A stretch of 64,000 nucleotides of DNA from Saccharopolyspora thermophila (GCF_014646075.1 NZ_BMMT01000004.1:16191-80190); one strand, 5' to 3'. Counted from the stretch's first letter, positions 35,646 to 44,247 are shown. Numbers and translations: made by a program. Notes: generated by a model from the letters alone, not told the origin.

Positions 35646-35745
35646 CGGCCGGTGCTGGTGGAGACGGGTTCGGGCTGGTCGGGTGGAGGCTGGCTATCCT
35701 CGTACCCGGCGTGAACCGCACCCGGGTCCGCCCGAGAGGAGTGAC

Positions 35746-36144
35746 GTGGCAGCCACCGAGAACGCCCGCCGGCTGGCCCTGATCGCCGCGCAGGCCGCGG
35801 CCGACAAGAAGGCCACCGACGTGGTCCTGCTCGACGTGTCCGAACAGCTGGTCATCACCGACTGCTTCATGATCGCCTCCGCGCCGAACGAGCGGCAGGT
35901 CGAGGCGATCGTCGACGCCGTGGAGGAGAAGCTGCGCGCGGCCGGCACCAAGCCCGTGCGCCGCGAGGGCGCCCGCGAGGGCCGGTGGGTCCTGCTGGAC
36001 TTCGTCGACCTCGTGGTGCACGTCCAGCACTCCGAGGAGCGCGCCTTCTACCAGCTGGAACGGTTGTGGAAGGACTGCCCGCGGATCGAGTTCGAGGACG
36101 CCCACGGCCCCGCCGGGACCGAATCCCCGGACGCTGACGCGTGA
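35746..36144 (+). CDS. rsfS: Ribosomal silencing factor RsfS
   Basis: A 132-residue RsfS/Iojap protein that binds L14 and blocks subunit joining when nutrients are scarce. Signatures are KKATDVVLLDVSEQLVITDCF, SAPNERQVEAIVDAVEE and WVLLDFVDLVVHVQHSEERA. The start is GTG 35746 with GAGAGGA upstream. The stop overlaps the next start by four bases, so they are coupled. Confidence 0.94.
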   Translation: MAATENARRLALIAAQAAADKKATDVVLLDVSEQLVITDCFMIASAPNERQVEAIVDAVEEKLRAAGTKPVRREGAREGRWVLLDFVDLVVHVQHSEERAFYQLERLWKDCPRIEFEDAHGPAGTESPDADA

Positions 36145-36755
36145 GCCTCGACCGATTAGTGCTCTGGCGGCACGGCGAGACCGACTACAACGCCGCCGGC
36201 CGCATCCAGGGGCACCTCGACAGTTCGCTGACCGAGACCGGTCGGCTCCAGGCGCGGCGCGCCGCGCCGACGATCGCACGGTTCGAACCGGCGGTCGCGG
36301 TCAGCTCGGACCTGACCCGGGCGCGCTCGACTGCGGCGGCGTTCACCGAGGTCAGCGGGACTGCGGTGCGCTTGGACAAGCGCCTGCGCGAGACGCACCT
36401 GGGGCAGTGGCAGGGACTGAGCGGAGCCGAGGTCGAGCACGGCTGGCCGGGCGCGATGACCATGTGGCGGTCCAACCCGACCTGGGCTCCGCCGGGCGGC
36501 GAGTCGCGGGTGGAGGTCTCCGAGCGCGCCTTCGAGGTGGTCGAGGAACTGGACCACCAACACCAGGGCACCGCGCTGCTGTGCGCCCACGGAGGTCTGA
36601 TCACCGCGTTGACGGCGAAGCTGCTGTGCCTGCCGCTCGACCTGTGGCCGGGCCTGGGCGGGGTGGCCAACTGCCACTGGGTGGTGTTGCAGCGCCGCGG
36701 CGGCGGCGACCACCGCTGGCGGCTGATGGCCTACAACGCCGGGGTGGCCGACTGA
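36141..36755 (+). CDS. Histidine phosphatase, probable glucosyl-3-phosphoglycerate phosphatase
   Basis: A 204-residue histidine-phosphatase (phosphoglycerate-mutase fold) with the catalytic RHGE motif at H11 (LWRHGETDYNAAGRIQGHLD), the acid residue in LRETHLGQWQGL and the second histidine in LLCAHGGLI. By position after nadD-rsfS it matches mycobacterial GpgP (Rv2419c), which dephosphorylates glucosyl-3-phosphoglycerate in methylglucose-lipopolysaccharide synthesis. The fold is certain; the substrate rests on synteny. GTG 36141 overlaps the rsfS stop. Confidence 0.85.
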   Translation: MSLDRLVLWRHGETDYNAAGRIQGHLDSSLTETGRLQARRAAPTIARFEPAVAVSSDLTRARSTAAAFTEVSGTAVRLDKRLRETHLGQWQGLSGAEVEHGWPGAMTMWRSNPTWAPPGGESRVEVSERAFEVVEELDHQHQGTALLCAHGGLITALTAKLLCLPLDLWPGLGGVANCHWVVLQRRGGGDHRWRLMAYNAGVAD

Positions 36756-36789
36756 CCGCTCTCGCCGATCATCCCGGCGCGTGACGTCG

Positions 36790-36795
36790 TAGGGT
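36790..36795 (+). promoter_or_regulatory. -10 element TAGGGT of a leaderless degV promoter
   Basis: TAGGGT ends 6 bases before GTG 36802 with no Shine-Dalgarno sequence in the gap. Confidence 0.55.
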
Positions 36796-36801
36796 TGCGG
36801 C

Positions 36802-37662
36802 GTGCCCATTGCAGTCGTCACCGACTCGACGGCGTACCTGCCGGCGGGATACGCCGACCGCTTCCAGGTCCGCACCGTGCCGCTGCACGTCAGCGTGGAC
36901 GGTGCCGCTCCGGTCGCCGAGTCCGATTTCGGTCCTGCCGACCTCGCGCGCGCCTTCGACCGCAAGCACCGGGTGACCACGTCCGGAGCGACCCCGCAGG
37001 AGTTGGCGAAGGCGTACCGGGCGGCGTTGGACGCGGGCGCGGACGGGGTGGTCGCGGTGCATCTGTCCCGGCAGCTCTCGGGCACCTGGGACGCGGCGAG
37101 GCTGGCTGCGCGGGAGGTGGACGCCGAACGCGTCCGCGTGGTGGATTCCCGCTCCACCGCAATGGGATTGGGTTTTTCGGTGCTCGCCGCCGCCGAGGCG
37201 GCGCAGGCGGGGGCCGGGCTGGCGGAGGTGGAGCGCATCGCGGAGCTGACCGCTGGCCGCACCACCACGTTGTTCTCCGTGCAGACGTTGGAGCACCTGC
37301 GCCGGGGTGGGCGGATCGGGACGGCTGCGGCGGTGCTCGGCACGGCGTTGGCGATCAAGCCGCTGCTGCACGTCCACGACGGACGCATCGACGCTCTCGA
37401 GAAGGTGCGCACGACCACCCGCGCCATGGCTCGTCTGCTGGAGATCTCGTCGTCCGCGGCCGGTTCGGGCACCGCTTCGATCGCGGTGCATCACCTGGCC
37501 GCGCCGGAGCGGGCGGAGCAGTTGGCGGGGCGGTTGCGCGCGGAACTCGGGAGCGCGGCCGAGTGCGTCGTCTCGGAGGTCGGGGCGGTGATCGGGGCGC
37601 ATATCGGTCCGGGCGCAGTGGGGGTCGTGGTGCTTCCGGACGGGTGGCGCACGCGGAACTGA
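36802..37662 (+). CDS. DegV-family fatty-acid-binding protein
   Basis: A 286-residue DegV protein. The opening VVTDSTAYLPAGYADRF and VTTSGATPQELAKAY, then LFSVQTLEHLRRGGRIG, are family hallmarks. DegV (FakB-type) proteins bind a fatty acid and present it to a FakA kinase; no fakA is in this window. The position after gpgP matches mycobacterial Rv2417c. Confidence 0.92.
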   Translation: MPIAVVTDSTAYLPAGYADRFQVRTVPLHVSVDGAAPVAESDFGPADLARAFDRKHRVTTSGATPQELAKAYRAALDAGADGVVAVHLSRQLSGTWDAARLAAREVDAERVRVVDSRSTAMGLGFSVLAAAEAAQAGAGLAEVERIAELTAGRTTTLFSVQTLEHLRRGGRIGTAAAVLGTALAIKPLLHVHDGRIDALEKVRTTTRAMARLLEISSSAAGSGTASIAVHHLAAPERAEQLAGRLRAELGSAAECVVSEVGAVIGAHIGPGAVGVVVLPDGWRTRN

Positions 37663-37713
37663 ATACCTTTCGAGGGACGGATTTCATTCGATCCGGCTGA
37701 ATCCGGACACAAG

Positions 37714-37741
37714 TTATCCACAGTGGCCCGGTTTGTCCACA
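37714..37741 (+). promoter_or_regulatory. Two DnaA boxes upstream of comEA
   Basis: TTATCCACA (37714-37722) and TTGTCCACA (37733-37741) are in the same orientation, 19 bp start to start. Each is a perfect 9-mer DnaA box (E. coli and actinobacterial forms respectively). They sit 54-81 bases before the comEA start, in the promoter-proximal region. Confidence 0.65.
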
Positions 37742-37781
37742 GGTTCGAAAAATGGTGCTGCGCAACGTGTTTCGGTTGCTC

Positions 37782-37787
37782 TACCGT
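37782..37787 (+). promoter_or_regulatory. -10 element TACCGT of a leaderless comEA promoter
   Basis: TACCGT ends 7 bases before ATG 37795 and no ribosome site is present. Confidence 0.5.
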
Positions 37788-37794
37788 CGAGCGC

Positions 37795-38580
37795 ATGTTC
37801 GACGTCCGAGGTTTCCGCGCTGACGCAGATGAATTTGACGAGGAACTCGATCCGCGCACCAGGCTGCGGATGTTGCGCCGGAGCGCCGCGCGCGATGATC
37901 CCGAGGAGCGCGCCGGGCCGAACTACTCCGTCGCGCCGCCGAATCCCGCTGTGCGGTCGCGGCTGGGCAAGTTCGCCGCCAGGTGGCTCCCAGAGCCGTT
38001 GTTGCGGTCCAGAGTGGACCCCGGCCGGGCCGGGGTGCTCGCGCTCGCATTGGTGGCCTCGGCTGTTCTGCTCGGGGTGCTGGCGCTGGCGTGGGCTGGG
38101 AGGCCGACGGCCGAACCCGCGCCTCCGCCCGTCCTGCCACCGCCCCCACCGGCCACGACCACGGCTCCGCCGGAGCTGGTGGTCAGCGTCGTGGGCAAGG
38201 TGCACCGACCCGGACTGGTCACCGTCGCACCGGGAGCCCGGGCCGCCGACGCGGTCGCGGCGGCCGGTGGTCCGCTGCCGGATGCCGACCTGTCCGGGCT
38301 CAACCTGGCGCGGCGGCTGGTCGACGGCGAGCAGCTGCACGTCGGGGTGCCGGTGCCACCGCAGGCCCAGTCGGGCCAGGCAGGGGACAGCAAGGTTGAT
38401 CTCAACACCGCAACGGAGGATGAGCTCGATGAACTGCCCGGAATCGGCGAGGTCACCGCCCGGCGGATCGTCCGGTGGCGCGCGGAACATGGCCGCTTCG
38501 AGTCCGTGGAGCAGCTGCGCGAGGTGGGTGGGATCGGTGAGGCGCGGTTCGCCAGGCTGCGGGAGCTGGTGCGGGTATGA
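37795..38580 (+). CDS. comEA: ComEA DNA-binding protein of the uptake machinery
   Basis: A 261-residue membrane-anchored DNA receptor. The cytoplasmic N-terminus of about 80 residues is followed by one membrane helix (AGVLALALVASAVLLGVLAL), a Pro-rich stretch, an SLBB domain (VVGKVHRPGLVTVAPGARA), and a C-terminal helix-hairpin-helix pair (VDLNTATEDELDELPGIGE and EVGGIGEARFARLREL) that would hold double-stranded DNA. The start is ATG 37795, where the family N-terminus and the leaderless -10 agree. The stop overlaps comEC (ATGA). Confidence 0.93.
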   Translation: MFDVRGFRADADEFDEELDPRTRLRMLRRSAARDDPEERAGPNYSVAPPNPAVRSRLGKFAARWLPEPLLRSRVDPGRAGVLALALVASAVLLGVLALAWAGRPTAEPAPPPVLPPPPPATTTAPPELVVSVVGKVHRPGLVTVAPGARAADAVAAAGGPLPDADLSGLNLARRLVDGEQLHVGVPVPPQAQSGQAGDSKVDLNTATEDELDELPGIGEVTARRIVRWRAEHGRFESVEQLREVGGIGEARFARLRELVRV

Positions 38581-40925
38581 ACGCCGGGCTGGATCTGCGG
38601 TTGGTGCCTGCTGCCTTGGCGGTGTGGGCGGTGACCGTGGTGGGGCTGCTCGCCGGGTGGCTGGTCGCCGCTGCGGTGGCAGCGCTCGCGGTGCTCGCCC
38701 TGCCCGTGGTGCTGTCGGCAGCGCGATTCCGGGTGTGGGCCCGGGGCGTGCTGGGGGTGCTGCTGCTGGGCGGGGTTGCCGCGACCGGCATCGCGGTCCG
38801 CGGCCACGGCGTTGCGCACCACCCGCTGCGCATCGCCGCCGAGCACGGCCAACGCGTGATGGTCGAGGTGGAGCTGACCAGTTCGCCAAGGCCGTTGCGC
38901 GGGGCGGCCTTCGGGGCGCGGCGGGTGCAGGACCGCTCGGTCGTCCACGCCGATCTCGAGTCCGTGGACGTCGGCGGGCGGCGGCTGCGGGCCGGTGGTT
39001 CGGTCGTGCTGCTGGTGCCCACCGACGGGTGGCGGGATCTCGTTGCGGGGCAACGAGTCACGGCCGTCGGCAAGGCGGCCCCGCCCCGTGACGGGGAGCT
39101 CGTGGTCGCCGCACTCCAGGTCTTCCGGCCACCGGGTGAGATCACTCCCGCGCCGGGGTGGCGGTACGCGGTGGACGACCTGCGCACCGGGTTGCGGGAG
39201 GTCTCCGCCGCTGTGCTGAGCCCGGCTGCCGCCGGGCTGCTGCCGGGCTTGGTCGTGGGTGACACCAGTGGACTGCCGCCGGAGGTGGAGCAGGACTTCG
39301 ACACCGCCGGTCTGGCCCATCTGACGGCGGTGTCCGGCGCCAACCTGGCGATCGTGTGCGGGGCCGTGCTGGTGTTGTTGCACCTCGTCGGCGTGGGGCC
39401 GTGGGTGTCGGCGATCGGAGCGGGCGCGGTGCTGGTGGGGTTCGTGCTGCTCACCGGACCGGAACCCAGCGTGCTGCGCGCCGCGGTGATGGGTGCGGTC
39501 GCGCTGCTCGCGCTGGTGCTGGGCAGACAGCGGTCGGCGTTGCCGGTCCTGGCGGCGAGCGTGATCGGACTGCTGCTCGTGTTGCCGGAACTGGCGACCA
39601 GCCCCGGCTTCGCGCTGTCGGTGGCGGCCACGGCGGGGCTGGTGCTGCTCGCCCCGCGCTGGTCCGCAGCGTTTCACGTCAGGGGAGTCCCCGTCGGTGC
39701 GGCGGAGGCGATCGCGGTCCCGATGGCCGCCCACGTCGCCACCGCTCCGCTGGTCGCCGCGCTGTCCGGCGAGGTGAGCCTGGTGGCGGTGCTGGCAAAC
39801 CTGCTGGCCGGGCCGGTGGTGGCGCCCGCGACGGTGCTCGGGGTGCTGGCCACCGCCACCGCGCCCGCTTCGACCTGGCTGGCCGAGCTGTGGGTCCGGC
39901 TCGCCGCGCCCGAGGTGGAGTGGATCCTGCTCGTGGCCGATCAGGCTGCGGCGATTCCCGGTGCCGCCGTCGAGTGGCCCGCGGGCGCGGTCGGTGGGTT
40001 GCTGCTCGCCGGGGCCGTCCTCGTCGGCCTGATCGCCTTGCGCGGCAAGCGGGTTCGCTGGGTGCTGGTGATCGCCGTGCTGCTGGTGGCCTTCGTGCTG
40101 GTGCCGGTGCGCGCAGTGCTGCCGGGCTGGCCGGTGCCGGGCTGGAGCGCGGTGGTGTGCGACGTCGGCCAGGGCGACGCCCTGGTGCTGGCCACCGGAC
40201 ATCCGGGCGAGGCGGTCGTGGTCGACACCGGACCGGAGCCGCGCCGGGCGGCGCAATGCCTGCGGCGGCTGGGGATCGAGCGGGTTCCGCTGGCGGTTCT
40301 GACCCACCTGCATGCCGACCACATCAGCGGACTCGCCGTGCTGCTGGCGGACATCCCCGTCGGTGCGGTCGGAATCGGTCCGCTGCGGGAGCCCGCGTGG
40401 GCGATGGACGACGTCGCCCGCGACGCCCGCGCGCACCGCGTCCCGGTGGTGCCGCTGCTGGCCGGGCAGCGGGCGAGCTGGCCCGGTCTCGTGCTGGACG
40501 TGCTCGGGCCGGACAACGTCTGGGCGAGAACGCAGTCCGAGGACGACGCCAACGACGCATCCGTCGTGCTGATGGCCACCACACCCGCCGGTCGGGTCCT
40601 GCTCACCGGCGATATCGAGCTGGCGGCGCAGGGCAGGCTGGTGTCGTCAGGGCTGGACCTGCGGGCCGACGTGCTCAAGGTCCCGCACCACGGTTCCCGG
40701 TACACCACACCGCGTTTCCTGCACGCAGTCAGCCCACGACTGGCGTTGATCAGCGTCGGCGACGGCAACAGCTACGGGCACCCCAGCCCGTTCGTGGTCG
40801 ACGCGCTCACCCGGGCCGGCGCGAGAGTGCTGCGCACCGACCAGGAAGGAGATATCGCGATCCTGCCCGGGCCGCAGGGCCCCCGCTTCGCGGCACGCGG
40901 CGATCCGCTCCGCGCCGCGGCGTGA
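38577..40925 (+). CDS. comEC: ComEC/Rec2 DNA-uptake channel
   Basis: A 782-residue channel protein for single-stranded DNA import. It has N-terminal helices with a DUF4131-type soluble loop, the Competence domain with many helices (GLAHLTAVSGANLAIVCGAV is the family motif), and a C-terminal metallo-beta-lactamase-like domain with CDVGQGDALVLATG, TGPEP and THLHADHISGL, which could degrade the non-transported strand. It is translationally coupled to comEA. Natural transformation is not established for this group; the genes are complete. Confidence 0.94.
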   Translation: MNAGLDLRLVPAALAVWAVTVVGLLAGWLVAAAVAALAVLALPVVLSAARFRVWARGVLGVLLLGGVAATGIAVRGHGVAHHPLRIAAEHGQRVMVEVELTSSPRPLRGAAFGARRVQDRSVVHADLESVDVGGRRLRAGGSVVLLVPTDGWRDLVAGQRVTAVGKAAPPRDGELVVAALQVFRPPGEITPAPGWRYAVDDLRTGLREVSAAVLSPAAAGLLPGLVVGDTSGLPPEVEQDFDTAGLAHLTAVSGANLAIVCGAVLVLLHLVGVGPWVSAIGAGAVLVGFVLLTGPEPSVLRAAVMGAVALLALVLGRQRSALPVLAASVIGLLLVLPELATSPGFALSVAATAGLVLLAPRWSAAFHVRGVPVGAAEAIAVPMAAHVATAPLVAALSGEVSLVAVLANLLAGPVVAPATVLGVLATATAPASTWLAELWVRLAAPEVEWILLVADQAAAIPGAAVEWPAGAVGGLLLAGAVLVGLIALRGKRVRWVLVIAVLLVAFVLVPVRAVLPGWPVPGWSAVVCDVGQGDALVLATGHPGEAVVVDTGPEPRRAAQCLRRLGIERVPLAVLTHLHADHISGLAVLLADIPVGAVGIGPLREPAWAMDDVARDARAHRVPVVPLLAGQRASWPGLVLDVLGPDNVWARTQSEDDANDASVVLMATTPAGRVLLTGDIELAAQGRLVSSGLDLRADVLKVPHHGSRYTTPRFLHAVSPRLALISVGDGNSYGHPSPFVVDALTRAGARVLRTDQEGDIAILPGPQGPRFAARGDPLRAAA

Positions 40926-40943
40926 CGGCATCCCGGAAAACCG

Positions 40944-40974
40944 GGCGGCGGCACCGCAGTGCGATGCCGCCGCC
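40944..40974. terminator. Stem-loop between comEC and the ThrC-like gene
   Basis: A perfect 10-bp stem, GGCGGCGGCA with TGCCGCCGCC, around an 11-base loop, between two convergent stops. Confidence 0.65.
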
Positions 40975-40992
40975 GGATACCAGGTCAGGGGA

Positions 40993-42261
40993 TCACAGGC
41001 CGAGGGCCTGGTTGACCGCCTCGGTGGTCGGCGCCACCGTGGCCTTCGGGCCGATCTGGTCCTCGACCGCGTCCAGGGTCTTCAGCCCGTCGCCGGTGAT
41101 CAGCAGCACCGTCTCGGCGTCCGGGTCGATCTTGCCGGTCTCGATGAGCTTCTTCGCGGTCGCCACGGTGACACCACCGGCGGTCTCGGCGAAGATGCCC
41201 TCGGTACGCGCCAGCAGCCGGATGCCCTCGCGGATCTCGTCATCGCTGACGTCCTCGATGGCGCCACCGGTCTTGCGGACGATGTCCAGCACGTACGGGC
41301 CGTCAGCGGGCGCGCCGATCGCCAGCGACCGGGCGATGGTGTCCGGCCGCACCGGCTGGACCACGTCGTGGCCGTTCTTGTACGCGGTGGACACCGGGGC
41401 GCAGCCGGATGCCTGGGCGCCGAAGATCCGCACCGGGCTCGGCTCCACCAGACCAACCTGGCCGAGTTCGTTGAAGCCCTTGTACACCTTGGTGAGTTGC
41501 GAACCGGAGGCGATCGGCACCACGATCTGCTCGGGGATGCGCCAGCCGAGCTGCTCGGCGACCTCGAAGGCCAGGGTCTTGGAGCCCTCCGAGTAGTAGG
41601 GGCGCACGTTGACGTTGACGAACGCCCAGTCCTCGTGCTCCGCGGCCAGCTCGGTGGCCAGGCGGTTCACGTCGTCATAGTTGCCGTCCACGGCCAGCAG
41701 CGAGCCGTCGTAGACCGCGCTCATCAGGATCTTGGCCCGCTCCAGTGTCTTCGGCACCAGCACCACCGAGTCCCACCCGGCGCGGGCCGCGGCCGCGGCG
41801 ACCGCGTTGGCCAGGTTGCCGGTCGACGGGCACGCCAGCACCTTGAAGCCGAACTCGCGGGCGGCGGCCAGCGCCACCGCGACAACACGGTCCTTGAAGG
41901 AGTGGGTGGGGTTGCCGGTGTCGTCCTTGATCCAGATCCGCTTCACGCCCAGCGCCTTGGCGAGCTTGTCGGCCCGGATCAGGCGGGTACAGCCCGGCTC
42001 GGTGTTGGGGTGCTCCTCGACGTTGGACGGGACCGGCAGGAGCTGCTTGTAGCGCCAGATCGACCGTGGGCCGGACTCGATGTCCTCACGGCGGATCCGG
42101 CCGAACTCGTAGGCCACTTCCAGCGGCGAGAAGTCCTCGAGCGAGACGAATTCAGGAGCCAGCGGCTGGCGGTGCCCCTCTTCCTTGGACACCAGTTCGA
42201 CGGCGTTACCGAGATCGAGCGCCTTGTTCGCGCCGGCGCGGACATGGGCAGCTGCAGTCAT
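40993..42261 (-). CDS. Threonine-synthase-like PLP enzyme (ThrC or homocysteine-forming paralogue)
   Basis: A 422-residue fold-type II PLP enzyme. The PLP lysine lies in NPTHSFKDRVVAVALA, the phosphate-binding loop is CPSTGNLANAVAAAAARAG, and the C-terminal TGDGLKT closes the site. It acts on O-phosphohomoserine by homology. It differs from the shorter mycobacterial-type ThrC (about 360 aa), which has NPTGSFKDR and stands near hom and thrB; no hom or thrB is here. It is preceded by a SAM-I riboswitch, which normally controls methionine genes. A ThrC paralogue that makes homocysteine from O-phosphohomoserine (reported as MetM in actinomycetes, from memory) would fit that control better than threonine synthesis. 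The start is ATG 42261 with GAGAGGA upstream. Confidence 0.88.
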   Translation of the reverse strand: MTAAAHVRAGANKALDLGNAVELVSKEEGHRQPLAPEFVSLEDFSPLEVAYEFGRIRREDIESGPRSIWRYKQLLPVPSNVEEHPNTEPGCTRLIRADKLAKALGVKRIWIKDDTGNPTHSFKDRVVAVALAAAREFGFKVLACPSTGNLANAVAAAAARAGWDSVVLVPKTLERAKILMSAVYDGSLLAVDGNYDDVNRLATELAAEHEDWAFVNVNVRPYYSEGSKTLAFEVAEQLGWRIPEQIVVPIASGSQLTKVYKGFNELGQVGLVEPSPVRIFGAQASGCAPVSTAYKNGHDVVQPVRPDTIARSLAIGAPADGPYVLDIVRKTGGAIEDVSDDEIREGIRLLARTEGIFAETAGGVTVATAKKLIETGKIDPDAETVLLITGDGLKTLDAVEDQIGPKATVAPTTEAVNQALGL

Positions 42262-42275
42262 CGCGAGGTCCTCTC

Positions 42276-42405
42276 CTCATCTGTCCCGCGGACGGGTCGG
42301 AATTGGCACCGCTTTCGCCGGTGACCTCGCGCGGTGAGAACACGATTCGCCGGCGAACGGTTGCCGGGGCTTCATCGGGCCGGTCCCTCTGCCCCTCTGG
42401 ATGAG
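42276..42405 (-). promoter_or_regulatory. SAM-I (S-box) riboswitch upstream of the ThrC-like gene
   Basis: Read on the minus strand, CTCATC (42400-42405) and GATGAG (42276-42281) close P1. Between them come CAGAGGGGCAGAGGGACC, then GATGAAGCCCCGGCAACC (within 42359-42381) and GGTGCCAATTCC (42299-42310), all conserved S-box core elements. The Shine-Dalgarno stretch GAGGAGAGG (42270-42278) overlaps the 3' strand of P1, so SAM-stabilised P1 would hide the ribosome site: translational OFF control. A -10-like TAGCGT (42425-42430, minus strand) would start the RNA a few bases before P1. Confidence 0.88.
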
Positions 42406-42502
42406 CTATTCGGTTGTGCCGGCAACGCTAGTGGACCGTGCCAGGTTCTGGCCAGCGCGATCCAGATGCCGGGACGTCGGAGGTGCGTGCGACCATGCCT
42501 GT

Positions 42503-43486
42503 ATGAGCGCACCGGCAGTCGTCCCCGATCCGCTGCAGTTGGTCCTCGGCGACGAAGAACTGCTGGTGGAGCGCGCGGTCCGGGCCGCGGTCGGGGCCGC
42601 CCGGGCGGCCGATCCGAACGCCGAGTTACGCCGGGTGAGGGTGAGCGAACTCACCCCGCCGGAGCTGGCGGAGTTGCTCAGCCCGTCGCTGTTCGCCGAG
42701 GCGCGGGTGATCGTCGTGGAGGCCGCGCAGGACGCGGGCAAGGAGATCGCCGAGGCCCTGCTGTCGCACGCCCGCCAGCCGGCGGAGGGCGTCACGCTCG
42801 TCGTCGTGCACAGTGGGGGCGGGCGGGCCAAGCACGCCAAGGAACTGCCCGGCGCGTTGCGCAAGCTCGGCGCCCGGGTCACCGAGTGCAACAAGATCAC
42901 CAAACCGGCCGAGCGCGAGGCGTTCGTCCGGGACGAGATCCGCCGCGCCGGCGGCAAGGCGGACCCGTCGGGCGTGGCCGCGCTGATCGAAACGGTCGGC
43001 TCGGACCTGCGCGAGCTGTCGTCGGCGGCGACGCAGCTGGTCGCCGACACCGGCGGCAAGATCGACGAGACCGCGGTGCGCCGCTACCACCGCGGGCGTG
43101 CCGAGGTCACCGGTTTCGCGGTCGCGGAGAAGGCCGTGACCGGCGACCGGGCGGGAGCGCTGGAGGCGCTGCGGTGGGCGGTGCAGCTCGGCGTACCGCA
43201 CGTGCTGATCGCCGACGCACTCGCGGACTCGGTGCGCACCATCGGGCGGGTCGCCTCGGCAGGTGGCCGCAACGACCCGTTCCGGCTGGCCGGTGAGCTG
43301 GGCATGCCCGCGTGGAAGGTCAAGAAGGCGCTGGCGCAGGCCCGTGGGTGGAACGCCACCAGCCTGGCCGAGGCACTGCAGGCGGTCGCCGAAGTCAATG
43401 CCGGGGTGAAGGGCATGGCTGCCGACGCCAACTACGCCCTGGAGCGCACCGTCCTGCGCCTGGTCGACCTGCGCAACGGCCGCTGA
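42503..43486 (+). CDS. holA: DNA polymerase III subunit delta
   Basis: The clamp-loader delta subunit (327 aa), which opens the beta clamp. It shows the degenerate AAA+ N-terminal domain (PLQLVLGDEELLVERAVR), LLSPSLFAEARVIVVEAAQD, and the C-terminal KVKKALAQARGW segment of the collar. The ATG 42503 start places the family N-terminus correctly. Its position between comEC and rpsT follows the conserved actinobacterial order. It is divergent from the ThrC-like gene and its riboswitch. Confidence 0.93.
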   Translation: MSAPAVVPDPLQLVLGDEELLVERAVRAAVGAARAADPNAELRRVRVSELTPPELAELLSPSLFAEARVIVVEAAQDAGKEIAEALLSHARQPAEGVTLVVVHSGGGRAKHAKELPGALRKLGARVTECNKITKPAEREAFVRDEIRRAGGKADPSGVAALIETVGSDLRELSSAATQLVADTGGKIDETAVRRYHRGRAEVTGFAVAEKAVTGDRAGALEALRWAVQLGVPHVLIADALADSVRTIGRVASAGGRNDPFRLAGELGMPAWKVKKALAQARGWNATSLAEALQAVAEVNAGVKGMAADANYALERTVLRLVDLRNGR

Positions 43487-43501
43487 ATTGGGACAGCAGA
43501 A

Positions 43502-43526
43502 AGCCCTTCCCCGCAGCGGGAAAGGG
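43502..43526. terminator. Bidirectional terminator between holA and rpsT
   Basis: GCCCTT-CCC pairs with GGG-A-AAGGGC (one bulged A) around a short loop, 15 bases after the holA stop and 18 before the convergent rpsT stop. It is flanked by AAA on one side. Confidence 0.7.
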
Positions 43527-43544
43527 CCTGCCTGACCTGTCGGC

Positions 43545-43805
43545 TCAGAGCTTGTTGACGCGCAGAGCCAGCGCGGACTTCTTGTTCGCGGCCTGGTTCT
43601 TGTGGATCACGCCCTTGCTGGCGGCCTTGTCCAGCGCCCGGGCGGCGGCGCGCTGCAGCTCGATGGCCCTTTCCTTGTCGCCGGCGTCAGCGGCCTCGCG
43701 GAACTTGCGGATGGCGGTCTTGATCGAGGACTTCACGGCCTTGTTGCGCTGCCGGTTCTTCTCGTTGGTCCTGATCCGCTTGATCTGGGACTTGATGTTG
43801 GCCAC
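43545..43805 (-). CDS. rpsT: 30S ribosomal protein S20
   Basis: An 86-residue 16S rRNA-binding protein. It opens [20 protein letters not shown] and closes [19 protein letters not shown], a fully basic helical bundle. The start is GTG 43805 with GAGGAAGAGG upstream; longer frames lack homology. It is transcribed convergently with holA, as in mycobacteria. Confidence 0.96.
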   Translation of the reverse strand: MANIKSQIKRIRTNEKNRQRNKAVKSSIKTAIRKFREAADAGDKERAIELQRAAARALDKAASKGVIHKNQAANKKSALALRVNKL

Positions 43806-44100
43806 TGTCGCGCCTCTTCCTCGTCGGTCGATGGGGTCGTGCCGCGCTTTCGTCGGCCCTGCCTGGGGCAGGTCTTCCTCCACTGCGGAATGCCGCACGG
43901 CACGGTCGTCCATGCTAACAGCGGCCAGCTTCGCGAACGCCAGGCGGCCCACCCAGCCAAAACCAGCCACAACAGCAAACCCGAAACCTTACCCTCAGGT
44001 AACCTCCCCGTTTGCCTGAATCTGGGTGCTCTTTCCCCCGGGAGACGGAAGGTCGCCGTGAGGGTGCAGGTATGCGGCGTGCCCGGTTAGCATGACTCGC
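43806..44100. other. Divergent region upstream of rpsT
   Basis: About 295 bp without a gene. TAGCAT (43913-43918, minus strand) is a likely rpsT -10, giving a leader of about 100 nt. On the plus strand TAGCAT (44088-44093) is a likely -10 for the riboswitch-controlled EamA transcript. The -35 elements are weak. Confidence 0.5.
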
Positions 44101-44240
44101 GGTTGTGCCTAGGGTTCCGCTCACGCCCTGCTTCGCCGTAGGCATCCCACAACCAGGGGCGTGGAGGGCTGGTCCGAGCGGCACCGGCGGTCGCGGTCGG
44201 AGCGCGGCCGCACATCTGACGGGACAAAAGCCTGGAGGAG
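44101..44240 (+). promoter_or_regulatory. ykkC-class riboswitch, probably guanidine-I
   Basis: GGTTGTGCCTA (44101-44111) pairs with TAGGCA (44139-44144) and CACAACC (44148-44154). Within and after this stem come the three conserved ykkC boxes: CTAGGGTTCCG (44109-44119), GGCTGGTCCGAGCGGC (44167-44182) and ACGGGACAAAAGCCTGGAGG (44219-44238). Their order and spacing match the ykkC-yxkD element, whose main subtype senses guanidine and switches exporters and guanidine-degrading enzymes on. Subtypes sensing ppGpp or PRPP share these boxes and I cannot exclude them by eye. Confidence 0.85.
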
Positions 44241-44247
44241 CCCGCGC

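Noticed and set aside
37923..40436. Minus-strand frame of 837 codons opposite comEA-comEC
   Set aside because: It is rich in His/Gln/Arg repeats produced by complementary GC-rich codons; there is no family similarity.
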